Positions 35,698 to 44,164 of a DNA stretch of 64,000 bases are shown here, piece after piece (positions within the stretch are counted from its first letter, which is position 1; every line of letters begins with the position of its first letter). The DNA lies in NCBI GenBank assembly GCA_947377285.1, contig CANCFT010000015.1, positions 1 through 64,000 on the forward strand, written 5' to 3'. The DNA comes from Bacteriovoracaceae bacterium (GTDB lineage Bacteria; Bdellovibrionota; Bacteriovoracia; Bacteriovoracales; Bacteriovoracaceae). The notes beneath the pieces were generated by a model. It was not told the origin of the DNA. It saw only the letters and a list, made by a program, of their open reading frames with translations, and searched no databases. A program made the position numbers and the translations under genes.

Positions 35698-36348
35698 CTA
35701 AAAACTTTTTTGTAAAATTATTTCAGGCAGTAAAAAAAGTTCTCGATTTAAACATAAAGTGAAATCAATTTTAAAGGCCTTCAAAGCAATTCCTTCAGAG
35801 TGAAATGGTACTGTCGACCCGTAAAGAACGTCGCCAACAATAGGTTCATTATGTCGGTAAAGTTCATAGCGAAGCTGATGAGAGCGCCCAGTTATAGGTG
35901 AGAGTTCCCAATGAGAAAGGCCTGATTCATCTATAAATACTAACTTGGCCCGCGTCTCACTTTCTTTGCCATGAGGTGACTCGTAGGCCCTTTTTTTTCC
36001 CCGCAAAAGTCTACAAGTCCACTTCATTTCTTCACCTATTAAAAAGTCTCCAGCAGACTTTTCAGGAGATTTTGTTAAGGCAGAATAAGTTTTCTTAATA
36101 GTTTTTTGTTCAAACCAAGCATTCCCGGCTTTTTGAGCTTGAGGACTTAAAGCATAAAGAATGAGACCTTGAACTTCAAAATCCAGACGGTGAACCGGGT
36201 ATATTGTTTTTCCTAAATCTGTTTGGAGAATATGCCCTAAACAAAGCCTGGTTTCAGCTTTTCCCAAGCGAGAAGGTACACTTAAGACGTTTGGAAATTT
36301 ATCAACAATGATAAAATGCTCATTTTGAAAAACTGACTTGTAGCTCAT
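35698..36348 (-). CDS. RluA-family pseudouridine synthase
   Basis: Converts uridine to pseudouridine in rRNA or tRNA. The family signature with the catalytic Asp is IYPVHRLDFEVQGLILYAL, preceded by FIIVDKFPNVLSVPS and followed by SPITGRSHQLRYELY and EPIVGDVLYGS. It is a compact 216-residue form without an S4 domain, similar in size to RluA or TruC. The ATG at 36348 lies seven bases after the asnB stop with GAAGG upstream; an ATG at 36375 inside asnB is the alternative. Co-transcribed with asnB. The target nucleotide cannot be assigned. Confidence 0.87.
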   Translation of the reverse strand: MSYKSVFQNEHFIIVDKFPNVLSVPSRLGKAETRLCLGHILQTDLGKTIYPVHRLDFEVQGLILYALSPQAQKAGNAWFEQKTIKKTYSALTKSPEKSAGDFLIGEEMKWTCRLLRGKKRAYESPHGKESETRAKLVFIDESGLSHWELSPITGRSHQLRYELYRHNEPIVGDVLYGSTVPFHSEGIALKAFKIDFTLCLNRELFLLPEIILQKSF

Positions 36349-36355
36349 ACGCCCT

Positions 36356-37936
36356 TCAAGCTCCACTTTTTCCATAATTTGGCAGAGCTCGTGCGCTTGG
36401 ATCGCTGACTTGGCAATTTTCCCATGTAGAATTTGGCATCCAATAGTCTGGAATCAACTCAGCTCGGTTGGGATAAAAACTCTCAAAAAGGTCTCGGTAC
36501 ATGAGGGATTCTTTAGTAAATGGAGTTTTATAGGGATATTTCTTTATAGCTTGGGCCAAATCTTCATTTGAATATTTCTTTTCTGCTGTAGCTTTTAATT
36601 CATCGACCATACTATGCCCGACAGCATCTGAAAAAGCTGCTTTTTCACGCCATAAAATAGCTTCCGGAAGTAGAGCATCTTTTTTAAAAGCTTCTCTTAA
36701 AAGAAATTTTCCCATTCCTGTGGTGTTCATTTTCATTTCAGGAGGAATTGACATTACAAATGAAACAAAATCGCTATCGCTGAATGGCACCCGTGCTTCA
36801 ATTGAATTGGCCGAAATGCAACGGTCTGCTCTTAGGACATCATAGAGATAAAGTTCACGGATACGCTTTTGGGCCTCCAGTTGAAACTCTTTGGCATTTG
36901 GTGCAAAATCTGTGTATTTATACCCAAACAATTCATCACTTACTTCACCAGTTAACAACACCTTGATCTTGGTTTTTTCACGGATGTATTTACAAACTAA
37001 ATACATTCCAATTGACGCTCTAACAGTTGTTATATCCCAAGTTTCCAAATGATATATTACAACGGGCAATGCCTCCATAACGTCTTTTGTCGTCATGGTT
37101 ACATTTGTGTGATTAGCACCTATGAAGGCTGCAACCTCTTCGGCATATTTAGAGTCAATAGCGTCATCTGTCATACCGATTGAAAAAGTTCGAATTGGCT
37201 TCTGAGGGTTAAAATTTTGAGCAATGGCACAAACTAAACTTGAATCAAGACCACCACTTAATAGAAATCCTACTTCTGCATCAGATTGAAGTCGTTTTTT
37301 AATTGAGTTCACTAAACGAGAATTGATGCCTTCTAGAATTTCATTTTGTGGTAGAGATAAAAATTTTTCAACGTGCCCTAAATCTTTATAACAATGAAAT
37401 TCATCACCATCATAATAATATCCAGGTGGAAAGGGCTTAATGACTTCGCAGTAATCGAGCAGGGCCTTGGCTTCTGAACTGAATGCGATCCCCTGCTGTT
37501 TTGTGTATCCATAAAAAAGTGGACGAATCCCCATGGGATCTCTGGCCGCTAATAATTTTCCAAGTTGATTATCCCAAATCACTAATGCATATTCCGCATC
37601 AAGGGATTCAACCATTTTTTTTAATCCCCAAAGTTTATAAAGAGGTAAAAGAACTTCACAATCAGAATGAGAAATAAATGTATGGTTTAAACACTTAGCT
37701 TTAAGGACCGGATAATTATAAATTTCTCCATTACAAACGAGCAAATCTTTAGAAGATGTTTGAAAGGGTTGTCTGCCATGGTCAGAGAGATCCATAATCG
37801 ATAGGCGGTGAAAACCAATAAAGCCTTTAGGAAAAGACACTAATTGGTGATCATCAGGACCTCGGTGAGTGAGTTTTTGGAATTCTAATTTAAAATCACT
37901 TTCTAGGGAACCTTCAATAACAACGAAACCGCACAT
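36356..37936 (-). CDS. asnB: Asparagine synthetase B (glutamine-hydrolysing)
   Basis: Makes asparagine from aspartate, ATP and glutamine. The N-terminal glutaminase domain begins MCGFVVIEG with Cys2 as nucleophile after Met removal, and shows RGPDD, HRLSIMDLSDHGRQPF and CNGEIYN. The synthetase domain has the pyrophosphate loop LLSGGLDSSLV, LTGEVSDELFGYKY and SIEARVPFSDSDFV. Length 526 fits E. coli-type AsnB. The ATG has an AAGGGAG ribosome binding site that partly overlaps a short hairpin. Confidence 0.94.
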   Translation of the reverse strand: MCGFVVIEGSLESDFKLEFQKLTHRGPDDHQLVSFPKGFIGFHRLSIMDLSDHGRQPFQTSSKDLLVCNGEIYNYPVLKAKCLNHTFISHSDCEVLLPLYKLWGLKKMVESLDAEYALVIWDNQLGKLLAARDPMGIRPLFYGYTKQQGIAFSSEAKALLDYCEVIKPFPPGYYYDGDEFHCYKDLGHVEKFLSLPQNEILEGINSRLVNSIKKRLQSDAEVGFLLSGGLDSSLVCAIAQNFNPQKPIRTFSIGMTDDAIDSKYAEEVAAFIGANHTNVTMTTKDVMEALPVVIYHLETWDITTVRASIGMYLVCKYIREKTKIKVLLTGEVSDELFGYKYTDFAPNAKEFQLEAQKRIRELYLYDVLRADRCISANSIEARVPFSDSDFVSFVMSIPPEMKMNTTGMGKFLLREAFKKDALLPEAILWREKAAFSDAVGHSMVDELKATAEKKYSNEDLAQAIKKYPYKTPFTKESLMYRDLFESFYPNRAELIPDYWMPNSTWENCQVSDPSARALPNYGKSGA

Positions 37937-37945
37937 AATTAACTC

Positions 37946-37961
37946 CCTTTATCCTTAAAGG
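37946..37961 (-). promoter_or_regulatory. Short hairpin overlapping the asnB ribosome binding site
   Basis: CCTTTA-N4-TAAAGG; on the asnB transcript the 3' arm covers the first part of the AAGGGAG ribosome binding site. The six-pair stem is weak, so this is only a candidate regulatory element. Confidence 0.3.
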
Positions 37962-38022
37962 CTTGTGAGCAATCAAAAATTACTGCCCATTTGTAAGTCA
38001 ATAAAAGTGTAGCACAATTTGC

Positions 38023-38907
38023 TTAAGCTTCGGGGAGAATTTGAATTTTAAAAAAATCGGCCGCATCGTGGGCCTTGTGTTCAAAGACTATTTGACCTCG
38101 AGAAAGAATAAAATAACCACCTAATTGAAGGGCATCACTTTCAACACTGCCAATACCGTGTTGTTTAACTATACCGGCCCATAAACCTTTAATAAGAACA
38201 ATTGGTCCAAAAAGTTGATTGAGGGTTCCGCGCTTTATATTTAAACTTTTATATAAAAAACGTTGAGGGTCTGAGACATGAACAACTGGATGATTATAAT
38301 ATTTTGCAAAAAATTCATCTCCGAATGAGGGATCACTCATATGGACAAAAACTGGCTTAAGATTCTTTCCCTTAATTTTATCTTCCAATTTAGCTATTTC
38401 AGAAACCGTTTCACGGCAAAAAGTACATCCAAAATGGCGGACAAAAATCAAAAGAATATTTTCTTTCTGAGAAAGTTCAAATAACGTTTCCCCTGAATTT
38501 GTCCTGACCATTTTTATAAGTTCAGTAAATTTTTTAGGGGCATTGTCTTCGATTAACTGGCTTTCATAGACAAAATTTAATGAATAAATAAAAGGAATAA
38601 TCCACGTAAATGTAAGGACAAAAAAGAGTATAAATACATTGAGTGAAATAGATCCATTTTTCAATAATTGAATAGAAAAAAGGGATACTAAAATATTGGC
38701 CAGGACACTAACAAGAATAATCAACCAATGCTTTTCGGGGTCAAAACTTGCGATTATAAGGCCTATTCCAAATATAAAAAGTAATTCACCAGTTATTTGT
38801 AGAGCTAAAATATTTTGAAAAAAGAGAATCAATCCTAAAAAAAGGGTGCTTAAACCAGCTAATTTTAACATTTTCTTAATTGAATCTTCGGTAAAGTATG
38901 ATTTCAT
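38023..38907 (-). CDS. Membrane-anchored peroxiredoxin-like protein (AhpC/TSA type)
   Basis: Two-part protein. Residues 1-115 hold four membrane segments (STLFLGLILFFQNI, LLFIFGIGLIIASF, WLIILVSVLANILV, LNVFILFFVLTFTWIIPF). Residues ~125-294 form a thioredoxin-fold domain of the AhpC-TSA_2 type with FVRHFGCTFCRETVSEI (CxxC) and HVSDPQRFLYKSLNI. The fold suggests peroxide or disulfide reduction on one side of the membrane. The combination of four membrane segments and this domain is not one I recognise. It has no ribosome binding site; TATAAT sits at the leaderless distance. Confidence 0.75.
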   Translation of the reverse strand: MKSYFTEDSIKKMLKLAGLSTLFLGLILFFQNILALQITGELLFIFGIGLIIASFDPEKHWLIILVSVLANILVSLFSIQLLKNGSISLNVFILFFVLTFTWIIPFIYSLNFVYESQLIEDNAPKKFTELIKMVRTNSGETLFELSQKENILLIFVRHFGCTFCRETVSEIAKLEDKIKGKNLKPVFVHMSDPSFGDEFFAKYYNHPVVHVSDPQRFLYKSLNIKRGTLNQLFGPIVLIKGLWAGIVKQHGIGSVESDALQLGGYFILSRGQIVFEHKAHDAADFFKIQILPEA

Positions 38908-38913
38908 CTAACT

Positions 38914-38942
38914 ATTATAATCAATTTATTCACAGTTGTAGA
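38914..38942 (-). promoter_or_regulatory. Promoter of the peroxiredoxin-like gene, probably leaderless
   Basis: On the minus strand TCTACA (four of six consensus bases) and a perfect TATAAT are separated by 17 bases. The -10 box ends seven bases before the ATG at 38907, with no ribosome binding site between. Confidence 0.5.
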
Positions 38943-38989
38943 TAAGATAGCGTTTAGACAAAAAAATAATTTAAAAAAGCCTAAAAACT

Positions 38990-39571
38990 CTATTTATCGG
39001 CCAAAATAAGTGTTCCCTCTTTGATTTGATTGATTATTTGCTGATGATAGCGATTTTCCAGAGCAGGGCAACCAAAGCTTCTTCCAATTTTTTCACCAGG
39101 GGTCACATAATCAGCTGAATGCATGACTATTCCCCTTTCTCGGGCATTTGAATTTGTTTTTGAAAGTCCATCCAAACGCAATGAAAAACCACGGGCCCCA
39201 TCATAACTTTCTGCGCTTAAATAAAATCCCAACGAACTCATTTTTGAATCTATTGTATTGGAAAATTGGGTGGCAAAGCCTGTAAAAAATGGGTCGGAGT
39301 TTTTCCCGTGGGCCACAAGGTATTTTTCTACTAAGCCAGAGTTCATATCAATTATATACAAACGCTCTTTTGAATTGTGCTGACTGAAATCAATTATACT
39401 TATATAGCTTTTATTGGGAATTTGGGATTGGTGAGTTTCAAAATAACTTAGTATTTTAGATAAGAGTTTTTGGGGAACTTCGTGATTTGGATCTAAGTGA
39501 GAAAAATCTTGGGCCAACGACAATGACGCTGTGATTAGGTAGCCAATTAGATAAAGATAAAATCGATTCAT
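38990..39571 (-). CDS. Secreted murein L,D-transpeptidase catalytic-domain family protein (YkuD_2)
   Basis: Exported protein (signal peptide ending ITASLSLAQD) with the YkuD_2-type catalytic region: IVMHSADYVTPG, then the Cys active site in IGRSFGCPALENRY. Upstream, LYIIDMNSGLVEKYLVAHG matches the family's first strands. These proteins are related to L,D-transpeptidases that cross-link or trim peptidoglycan. Length 193. The gene has no ribosome binding site, but a TATAAT box ends exactly seven bases before its ATG. Confidence 0.87.
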   Translation of the reverse strand: MNRFYLYLIGYLITASLSLAQDFSHLDPNHEVPQKLLSKILSYFETHQSQIPNKSYISIIDFSQHNSKERLYIIDMNSGLVEKYLVAHGKNSDPFFTGFATQFSNTIDSKMSSLGFYLSAESYDGARGFSLRLDGLSKTNSNARERGIVMHSADYVTPGEKIGRSFGCPALENRYHQQIINQIKEGTLILADK

Positions 39572-39577
39572 TCGATA

Positions 39578-39583
39578 ATTATA
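39578..39583 (-). promoter_or_regulatory. -10 box of the YkuD_2 gene, probably leaderless
   Basis: Perfect TATAAT on the minus strand, ending seven bases before the ATG at 39571. No good -35 box at 16-18 bases and no ribosome binding site. Confidence 0.4.
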
Positions 39584-39634
39584 CTTCTCTTTGAAAAAAT
39601 AATTTTAAAGATGATCTAGCGGAAAATTTTTCTT

Positions 39635-40645
39635 TTAATTTTTAAGCCAATCGACGAGTTCATCAAAACATCCACTGACCCCTTTGTAGACACGACTTTC
39701 AGGAGTCATAGACATTAGAGCAAGGATTAGTTGATCGCGTTTATTTGGATCATTTTTTACTTCATGGCCAGTAAGAAAATTAACACCAATGGTGAATAGG
39801 CAACTCTGATCACCTGGAAATCCAGAAGTTGTTTGGCGTTCTACTCGAAAATAAAAAGGAATATCTTGTTCTTTATTAAAGGTTCGTCCGGTCCAAATGA
39901 CTTGGTCTTTATCCTCAGGAGCAATGGGATGGTGATTGAGGCGCTTGTCAGTCACAAAACTCCAAATGAATCTAACAAAAGGACCTTTATTTATAATCGT
40001 TTCGACCATCTTGTCAGACATTCTGTTTATTTTATCAATACCTGGAATTGGAGTATGGATATCAAAAAAATTTTTTCCAATTTTATCTTCCGCGGCCCAG
40101 TGGCTTGGTGAGCATAAATGTAAAAAAGCCAAATGGTCAGTTGGCACATCATTATGAAGTTCTCGGCAAACCATGGCGATGTCTTCAGGAACTTGCAAAC
40201 TTAAAGCATCTAATGCATGAGTTACTTGTGGACTCATGGGAGTTATCGAGGAGAATCCAAGAAAATTCCACTCTTGATCAAATTCAATGACATCTCCAGT
40301 ATGAGCGCAATGGAGATGAAATCCTTTAAGAGAAAAATATTGAGGGTATTCGGCCAAATAACGATCAACTAAAAATTTAGTCAGTGTCAACAAGCGCTCT
40401 GTAGAGAGATTTAGTGTCAGAAAATACTTACCCAATCGCTCTTGGCGACATTCAATCATATTTTGTCTATAAATGGGAAATTCATCAGTAATTTGGAATA
40501 TTTTTTGGTCAAAATGACCATTGCCAAAATCGTGACCTAAGGGTCTTAGACCTGGGGCCACTTCGTAAAGCCCTCTTTCGATAGGAAAGTATTGTGGTGA
40601 CATTTTCATAGGAAGTATTTTAAAACAAATTTTGTCAAAAATCAT
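39635..40645 (-). CDS. DUF3445 (haem-dependent oxidative N-demethylase-like) protein
   Basis: Matches the DUF3445/HDOD alpha-like family: FLHLCSPSHWAAEDKIGKNF and DIHTPIPGIDKINR (the SxW...K.G..F..IH.PVPG pattern), and YFRVERQTTSGFPGDQSCLF with FTIGV (ERQT...LFTI). Studied members are haem proteins tied to oxidative N-demethylation; the substrate here is unknown. The ATG at 40645 was chosen because AAAGGAAAGG is directly upstream; a more distal TTG at 40690 would overlap the divergent gene. Length 336. Confidence 0.72.
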   Translation of the reverse strand: MIFDKICFKILPMKMSPQYFPIERGLYEVAPGLRPLGHDFGNGHFDQKIFQITDEFPIYRQNMIECRQERLGKYFLTLNLSTERLLTLTKFLVDRYLAEYPQYFSLKGFHLHCAHTGDVIEFDQEWNFLGFSSITPMSPQVTHALDALSLQVPEDIAMVCRELHNDVPTDHLAFLHLCSPSHWAAEDKIGKNFFDIHTPIPGIDKINRMSDKMVETIINKGPFVRFIWSFVTDKRLNHHPIAPEDKDQVIWTGRTFNKEQDIPFYFRVERQTTSGFPGDQSCLFTIGVNFLTGHEVKNDPNKRDQLILALMSMTPESRVYKGVSGCFDELVDWLKN

Positions 40646-40660
40646 CCTTTCCTTTAAACT
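40632..40660 (+). promoter_or_regulatory. Promoter of the methyltransferase gene at 40667, probably leaderless
   Basis: TTGTCA (five of six consensus bases) and TAAACT separated by 17 bases. The -10 box ends seven bases before the ATG at 40667; no ribosome binding site is present. Confidence 0.5.
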
Positions 40661-40666
40661 AAATGA

Positions 40667-41479
40667 ATGAATGAAATAAGACCTGGGCAATCCATTGAAC
40701 TTTTAAAAGAGCTTCATATCCTCACTCGTGACGGATTAATGAATCAAGATTCACGCCGTAAACTTAAACAAGTTTATCATTTGTGCCAATTTATTGAACC
40801 ACTCTTAAAAGAAATCGGACAAGATATTCAGCTTGTGGATCATGGTGCGGGAAAATCCTATTTAGGTTTTATACTCTACGACCTCTTTATGAAAAATACG
40901 CCTGGAAAAAAAACGGTATACGGCATAGAGACTCGCGACGAACTAGTGACAAAATCAACTGAACTCGCCACTCGATTAAAGTTTCCCTTTATGAAATTTT
41001 TAAATCTCTCTGTTGAAGACTCTATAGATTCACCATTACTACCAAGTAAAATTGATATTGTAACGGCCCTTCACGCCTGCAATACCGCGACAGACGATGC
41101 CATTAATTTTGCCCTTAAAAAAAGTGCGAAGTTTATTGTGCTCGTTCCATGTTGCCAGGCCGAAATGGCCCAAATTTTAAAGAAAAATAAATCAAATCCT
41201 CTCGCTAAATCGGCCTTAAGTGAAATTTGGCGCCATCCTATTCACACAAGAGAATTCGGTAGTCACTTAACCAATGTGCTTCGCTGTTTACAATTAGAGG
41301 CCAACGGATATCAAGTAACAGTGACTGAATTAGTTGGTTGGGAACACTCAATGAAAAATGAATTAATTGTAGCGAGCTATAAAAACTTACCTACCAAAAA
41401 AGCAAAAGAAAAAATCTTGCACATTATTGAAGAGCTAGGTCTTCTAGAATTAAAAGAGAAATTTCTACCGAACAATTAA
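40667..41479 (+). CDS. SAM-dependent methyltransferase (Methyltransf_32-like)
   Basis: A 270-residue methyltransferase with the SAM-binding strand QLVDHGAGKSYLGFILY, then YGIETRDELVTKS (acidic end of strand 2), DIVTALHACNTATDDAI and FIVLVPCCQAEMA. The last pattern, ALHACNTATD with VPCCQ, is typical of the family often annotated as rRNA adenine methyltransferase-like or GSTCD-related. The substrate is unknown. It is transcribed divergently from the DUF3445 gene and overlaps the convergent gene at 41465 by 15 bases. Confidence 0.78.
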   Translation: MNEIRPGQSIELLKELHILTRDGLMNQDSRRKLKQVYHLCQFIEPLLKEIGQDIQLVDHGAGKSYLGFILYDLFMKNTPGKKTVYGIETRDELVTKSTELATRLKFPFMKFLNLSVEDSIDSPLLPSKIDIVTALHACNTATDDAINFALKKSAKFIVLVPCCQAEMAQILKKNKSNPLAKSALSEIWRHPIHTREFGSHLTNVLRCLQLEANGYQVTVTELVGWEHSMKNELIVASYKNLPTKKAKEKILHIIEELGLLELKEKFLPNN

Positions 41480-41791
41480 AGATTGCGCTAAATCTGAGAC
41501 TTCTATGTCAGGTCCAACGGCCACTGAATCAAAAACGAGTGGACGAGATTTATCACAAATTGTTATGGCTATTTTATTTTCAGGACAAATATTTAGACAA
41601 GATGTTGTAATTACCCGAGTCGTTCCTTGAGGTAAATTAGCTTTTGCCCAAATTTTTAAATCTGTTTTAATTTTTTCTGGAGAATTTTTATCTATAGTAC
41701 TATTAAATTGCTCACCACAACGAGAGCAAATCATGACAACTCTTTCGGTCCATCCAGAGTTAACGTTCTCTAAATTTGTCACTTTATTCAC
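41465..41791 (-). CDS. Small four-cysteine protein, possible (2Fe-2S) ferredoxin-like
   Basis: A ~108-residue protein with VMICSRCGEQF near the N-terminus and TTSCLNICPENKIAI in the middle. The Cys spacing and the SCLNxCPxNxIA phrase resemble the thioredoxin-like [2Fe-2S] ferredoxin group, but the first pair is CxxC, so a structural zinc or a thiol role is equally possible. I prefer the GTG at 41791 because GAGGTG lies six bases upstream; a GTG at 41800 is the alternative. No signal peptide. Confidence 0.55.
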   Translation of the reverse strand: MNKVTNLENVNSGWTERVVMICSRCGEQFNSTIDKNSPEKIKTDLKIWAKANLPQGTTRVITTSCLNICPENKIAITICDKSRPLVFDSVAVGPDIEVSDLAQSLIVR

Positions 41792-41854
41792 TTTTCTCAC
41801 CTCTAACTTAATACTACATAGATCAAAATTAAGAATAGCTTACATTGCAACAGG

Positions 41855-41882
41855 TTGACAATACGGAGCATGACGGTAAAAT
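41855..41882 (+). promoter_or_regulatory. Near-consensus promoter of the lipoprotein gene at 41889, probably leaderless
   Basis: Perfect TTGACA and TAAAAT separated by 16 bases. The -10 box ends seven bases before the ATG at 41889, so the message should start at the initiation codon. No ribosome binding site. Confidence 0.6.
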
Positions 41883-41888
41883 TAAAAA

Positions 41889-42365
41889 ATGAAAACAAAG
41901 AATTCAGCTATTCTGCTTTTATCTTGTCTGGTATTTTCTTCATGTTCAGAATTTAATCAAATTACTGAATATAAATCGAATGTTTCAAAACCATCGCCTA
42001 TTTTTGTCAGTACTAAAAAGCAATCAACTTCAAAAAAATACATCGAATCCAAAAAAGATTTAACTAAAAATAATATTACCGGAATACTCTCTAGCGGCGT
42101 TGAATTTGAAGCCATTGCTGATGCAGAGGGCTTTGTAATCTCTTTTGACCCATTTATTCCCAAAAAAGACGAAGTCTTTGAAAAAGCAACCAACCAAATA
42201 ATTGGCAAACTCTATAATGACAAAACCAGTGATGAATCCCATATATCAATTGAATCAGATATCGACTACACAATCATGAAAGGTCTTAAATCACGTTACC
42301 GAATTGTGCCTTTTAAAGAGTCAAGTGGTGAAATAAGTTCAATCACCATTACTTCTATTCAATAA
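41889..42365 (+). CDS. Hypothetical lipoprotein (158 aa)
   Basis: Not recognised. The signal sequence ends in the lipobox LVFSSC. The mature chain of about 140 residues is a Lys/Ser-rich linker followed by a small mixed alpha/beta domain (GVEFEAIADAEGFVISFDPF, SIESDIDYTIMKGLKSRYRI). The strongest promoter found in the window lies directly upstream. It converges on the Wzz-like gene two bases away. Confidence 0.6.
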   Translation: MKTKNSAILLLSCLVFSSCSEFNQITEYKSNVSKPSPIFVSTKKQSTSKKYIESKKDLTKNNITGILSSGVEFEAIADAEGFVISFDPFIPKKDEVFEKATNQIIGKLYNDKTSDESHISIESDIDYTIMKGLKSRYRIVPFKESSGEISSITITSIQ

Positions 42366-42367
42366 CC

Positions 42368-43603
42368 TTAATAATTAATATTAGGATACGTGGGTTTAAA
42401 TAATTCATAAAGATAAATACTAAATAATCCAAAAACTTGTGAAAGTGTAAGTGCAATTAAAATTAATAAAATAATTGAAGGACTTGAATGAACTTTTGAG
42501 GCCCTCTCGAATTCTAATATTTCAACTTTGTTTCTGACGTAAGTTTTTTGTAAACCAATTCTTGCCAAACTCTCCTGTAAAGATGCATAAATTTTATATT
42601 CAAATTCATGATTGGCATTCATTTTTTCAATCTCATATTGAAAAGGAACTAATCCATTTTTTTCTTTTTCAAAAACTTTTAAATAATTCTGATAAGTATT
42701 GAGCTCAATTGTTAAATCTTTATTTTCATTTTCCAAAGCTTTAATTTGAGAAGAATCATTAAATTTACTTATCAATCCGCTTTCTTGCCTATTAAAAGCA
42801 ACATTACTATTTCTTTTAAGTTCTAACATTTTACTTTGATTATTTAAGAACATAATCGTTGTATTATTAATATTTTTCTTTAATTCACTAATATATTTTG
42901 AACTCTCCCCTTTTTCATTATCAATTGATAAAATTTGATTTTTCTGCATTTTAGAAACTGTAAGACTTTCAATGTTTTCTAATCGTGATCGAACATGTTC
43001 CGTTTCTAAAGCAAAATAATTCTCGGCCCTCGTTAAATCTTCAAGCTCTCGATCGAGTAAATTTTCTTTTGCAATTTTAAGTGTTTCATTAACTAGAAAA
43101 ACAGATAAATATTTATTCCCTGATTTTACATCGACAACCAAAACATCAGCTTTTGATGTATTAAAAGTTATTAAGGTAGGTAATTTATTTGCAACTTCAT
43201 GAACAAACTCTGGATCATCGAATTTTAATTTAAAATCATTAAAAAAATTTACCAGAGAAGGATCATGTGTTTTATTTCGTTGAATGAATAACTGATTGGC
43301 CACTTCTACATAGAAGTCGTGTATATCTAAAAAAGCTATTGCCCTCATAACTTGATCTTCACCTTTAAGTTCTGGCGAAGGAATTTCGCCAACTACACCG
43401 GCAACATGCCCAATGATAGACTGCAATTGATTATTCCGGATATCTTTAATAATTAGTTTTCCAGTGCCTGGATAAATTGGAAAATACTTGTGCTTTATCA
43501 AAGCACCTAGTGTAAAGAAGAGGGCAAGAACGACGAGATACTTCCATCTCGTTGTAAAAATCTGCATAACTTGATGGAGATTAATTTCATCGTTTGTATT
43601 CAT
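42368..43603 (-). CDS. Wzz-like polysaccharide chain-length / co-polymerase protein
   Basis: The topology is that of a polysaccharide co-polymerase: an N-terminal membrane segment (YLVVLALFFTLGALI) after DEINLHQVMQIFTTRWK, a long periplasmic region with coiled coils (residues ~190-330), and a C-terminal membrane segment (SIILLILIALTLSQVFGLFSIYLY). No C-terminal tyrosine kinase domain. It should set chain length of a surface polysaccharide. It is divergent from the SLBB and Wzy-like genes at 43670-45474, forming a compact locus. AAGGAAG precedes the ATG. Confidence 0.78.
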   Translation of the reverse strand: MNTNDEINLHQVMQIFTTRWKYLVVLALFFTLGALIKHKYFPIYPGTGKLIIKDIRNNQLQSIIGHVAGVVGEIPSPELKGEDQVMRAIAFLDIHDFYVEVANQLFIQRNKTHDPSLVNFFNDFKLKFDDPEFVHEVANKLPTLITFNTSKADVLVVDVKSGNKYLSVFLVNETLKIAKENLLDRELEDLTRAENYFALETEHVRSRLENIESLTVSKMQKNQILSIDNEKGESSKYISELKKNINNTTIMFLNNQSKMLELKRNSNVAFNRQESGLISKFNDSSQIKALENENKDLTIELNTYQNYLKVFEKEKNGLVPFQYEIEKMNANHEFEYKIYASLQESLARIGLQKTYVRNKVEILEFERASKVHSSPSIILLILIALTLSQVFGLFSIYLYELFKPTYPNINY

Positions 43604-43669
43604 TTTCTTCCTTATTTTGTTGTTACTATTTTTTTTAAAAATTAATCAATTTTTCCAGGAGTCTCATTC

Positions 43670-44164
43670 ATGAGAAGATTTGTTGCCTCTGTCTTACTTT
43701 ACTGTTTTCTCATTAGTCAAAGCTTTGCTAGTCAAAATAATTTAAATAGAAACAATTCAAACTACACTGTAAATTCAACATCTGAATTTATTTTTGAATC
43801 TTATCCAAACCAAGAACTTATTTCTATACGTCTTCTAGGTGCTGTGAAAAATGCTGGTCTTTATCATATTCCTAGCAATATGAAACTAACGACTTTACTA
43901 GCATTAGCAGGTGGAACAAACTCGGATGCTAACTTAGAAAACATTATGATTGGAAATGATCAAAATAAAATGAAAGATATAAACTTAGAAGAAACTTTGA
44001 AAAATGCGAAAGATGATTACACTTTAGTTTCAAATGATATTGTTTTAATAAAAAACAAATCACCCTGGATAAGTAATGACTCCTTTAGAGTCTTTTCTGT
44101 TATTTCAGTTGTACTAACGTCGATTTTAACAGCAATCGTAATTAAAGATCGATATAAAAAATGA
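43670..44164 (+). CDS. SLBB-domain protein with C-terminal membrane anchor
   Basis: Signal peptide (LLYCFLISQSFASQ) followed by a single SLBB beta-grasp domain (ISIRLLGAVKNAGLYHIPS, TTLLALAGGTNSDAN) of the kind in polysaccharide export proteins such as Wza. It lacks the N-terminal export domain (PES) and ends with a membrane segment (FRVFSVISVVLTSILTAIVI) and a basic tail. It therefore appears anchored in the inner membrane and not a complete outer-membrane channel. CAGGAG precedes the ATG. The four-base overlap with the Wzy-like gene suggests joint function. Confidence 0.72.
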   Translation: MRRFVASVLLYCFLISQSFASQNNLNRNNSNYTVNSTSEFIFESYPNQELISIRLLGAVKNAGLYHIPSNMKLTTLLALAGGTNSDANLENIMIGNDQNKMKDINLEETLKNAKDDYTLVSNDIVLIKNKSPWISNDSFRVFSVISVVLTSILTAIVIKDRYKK

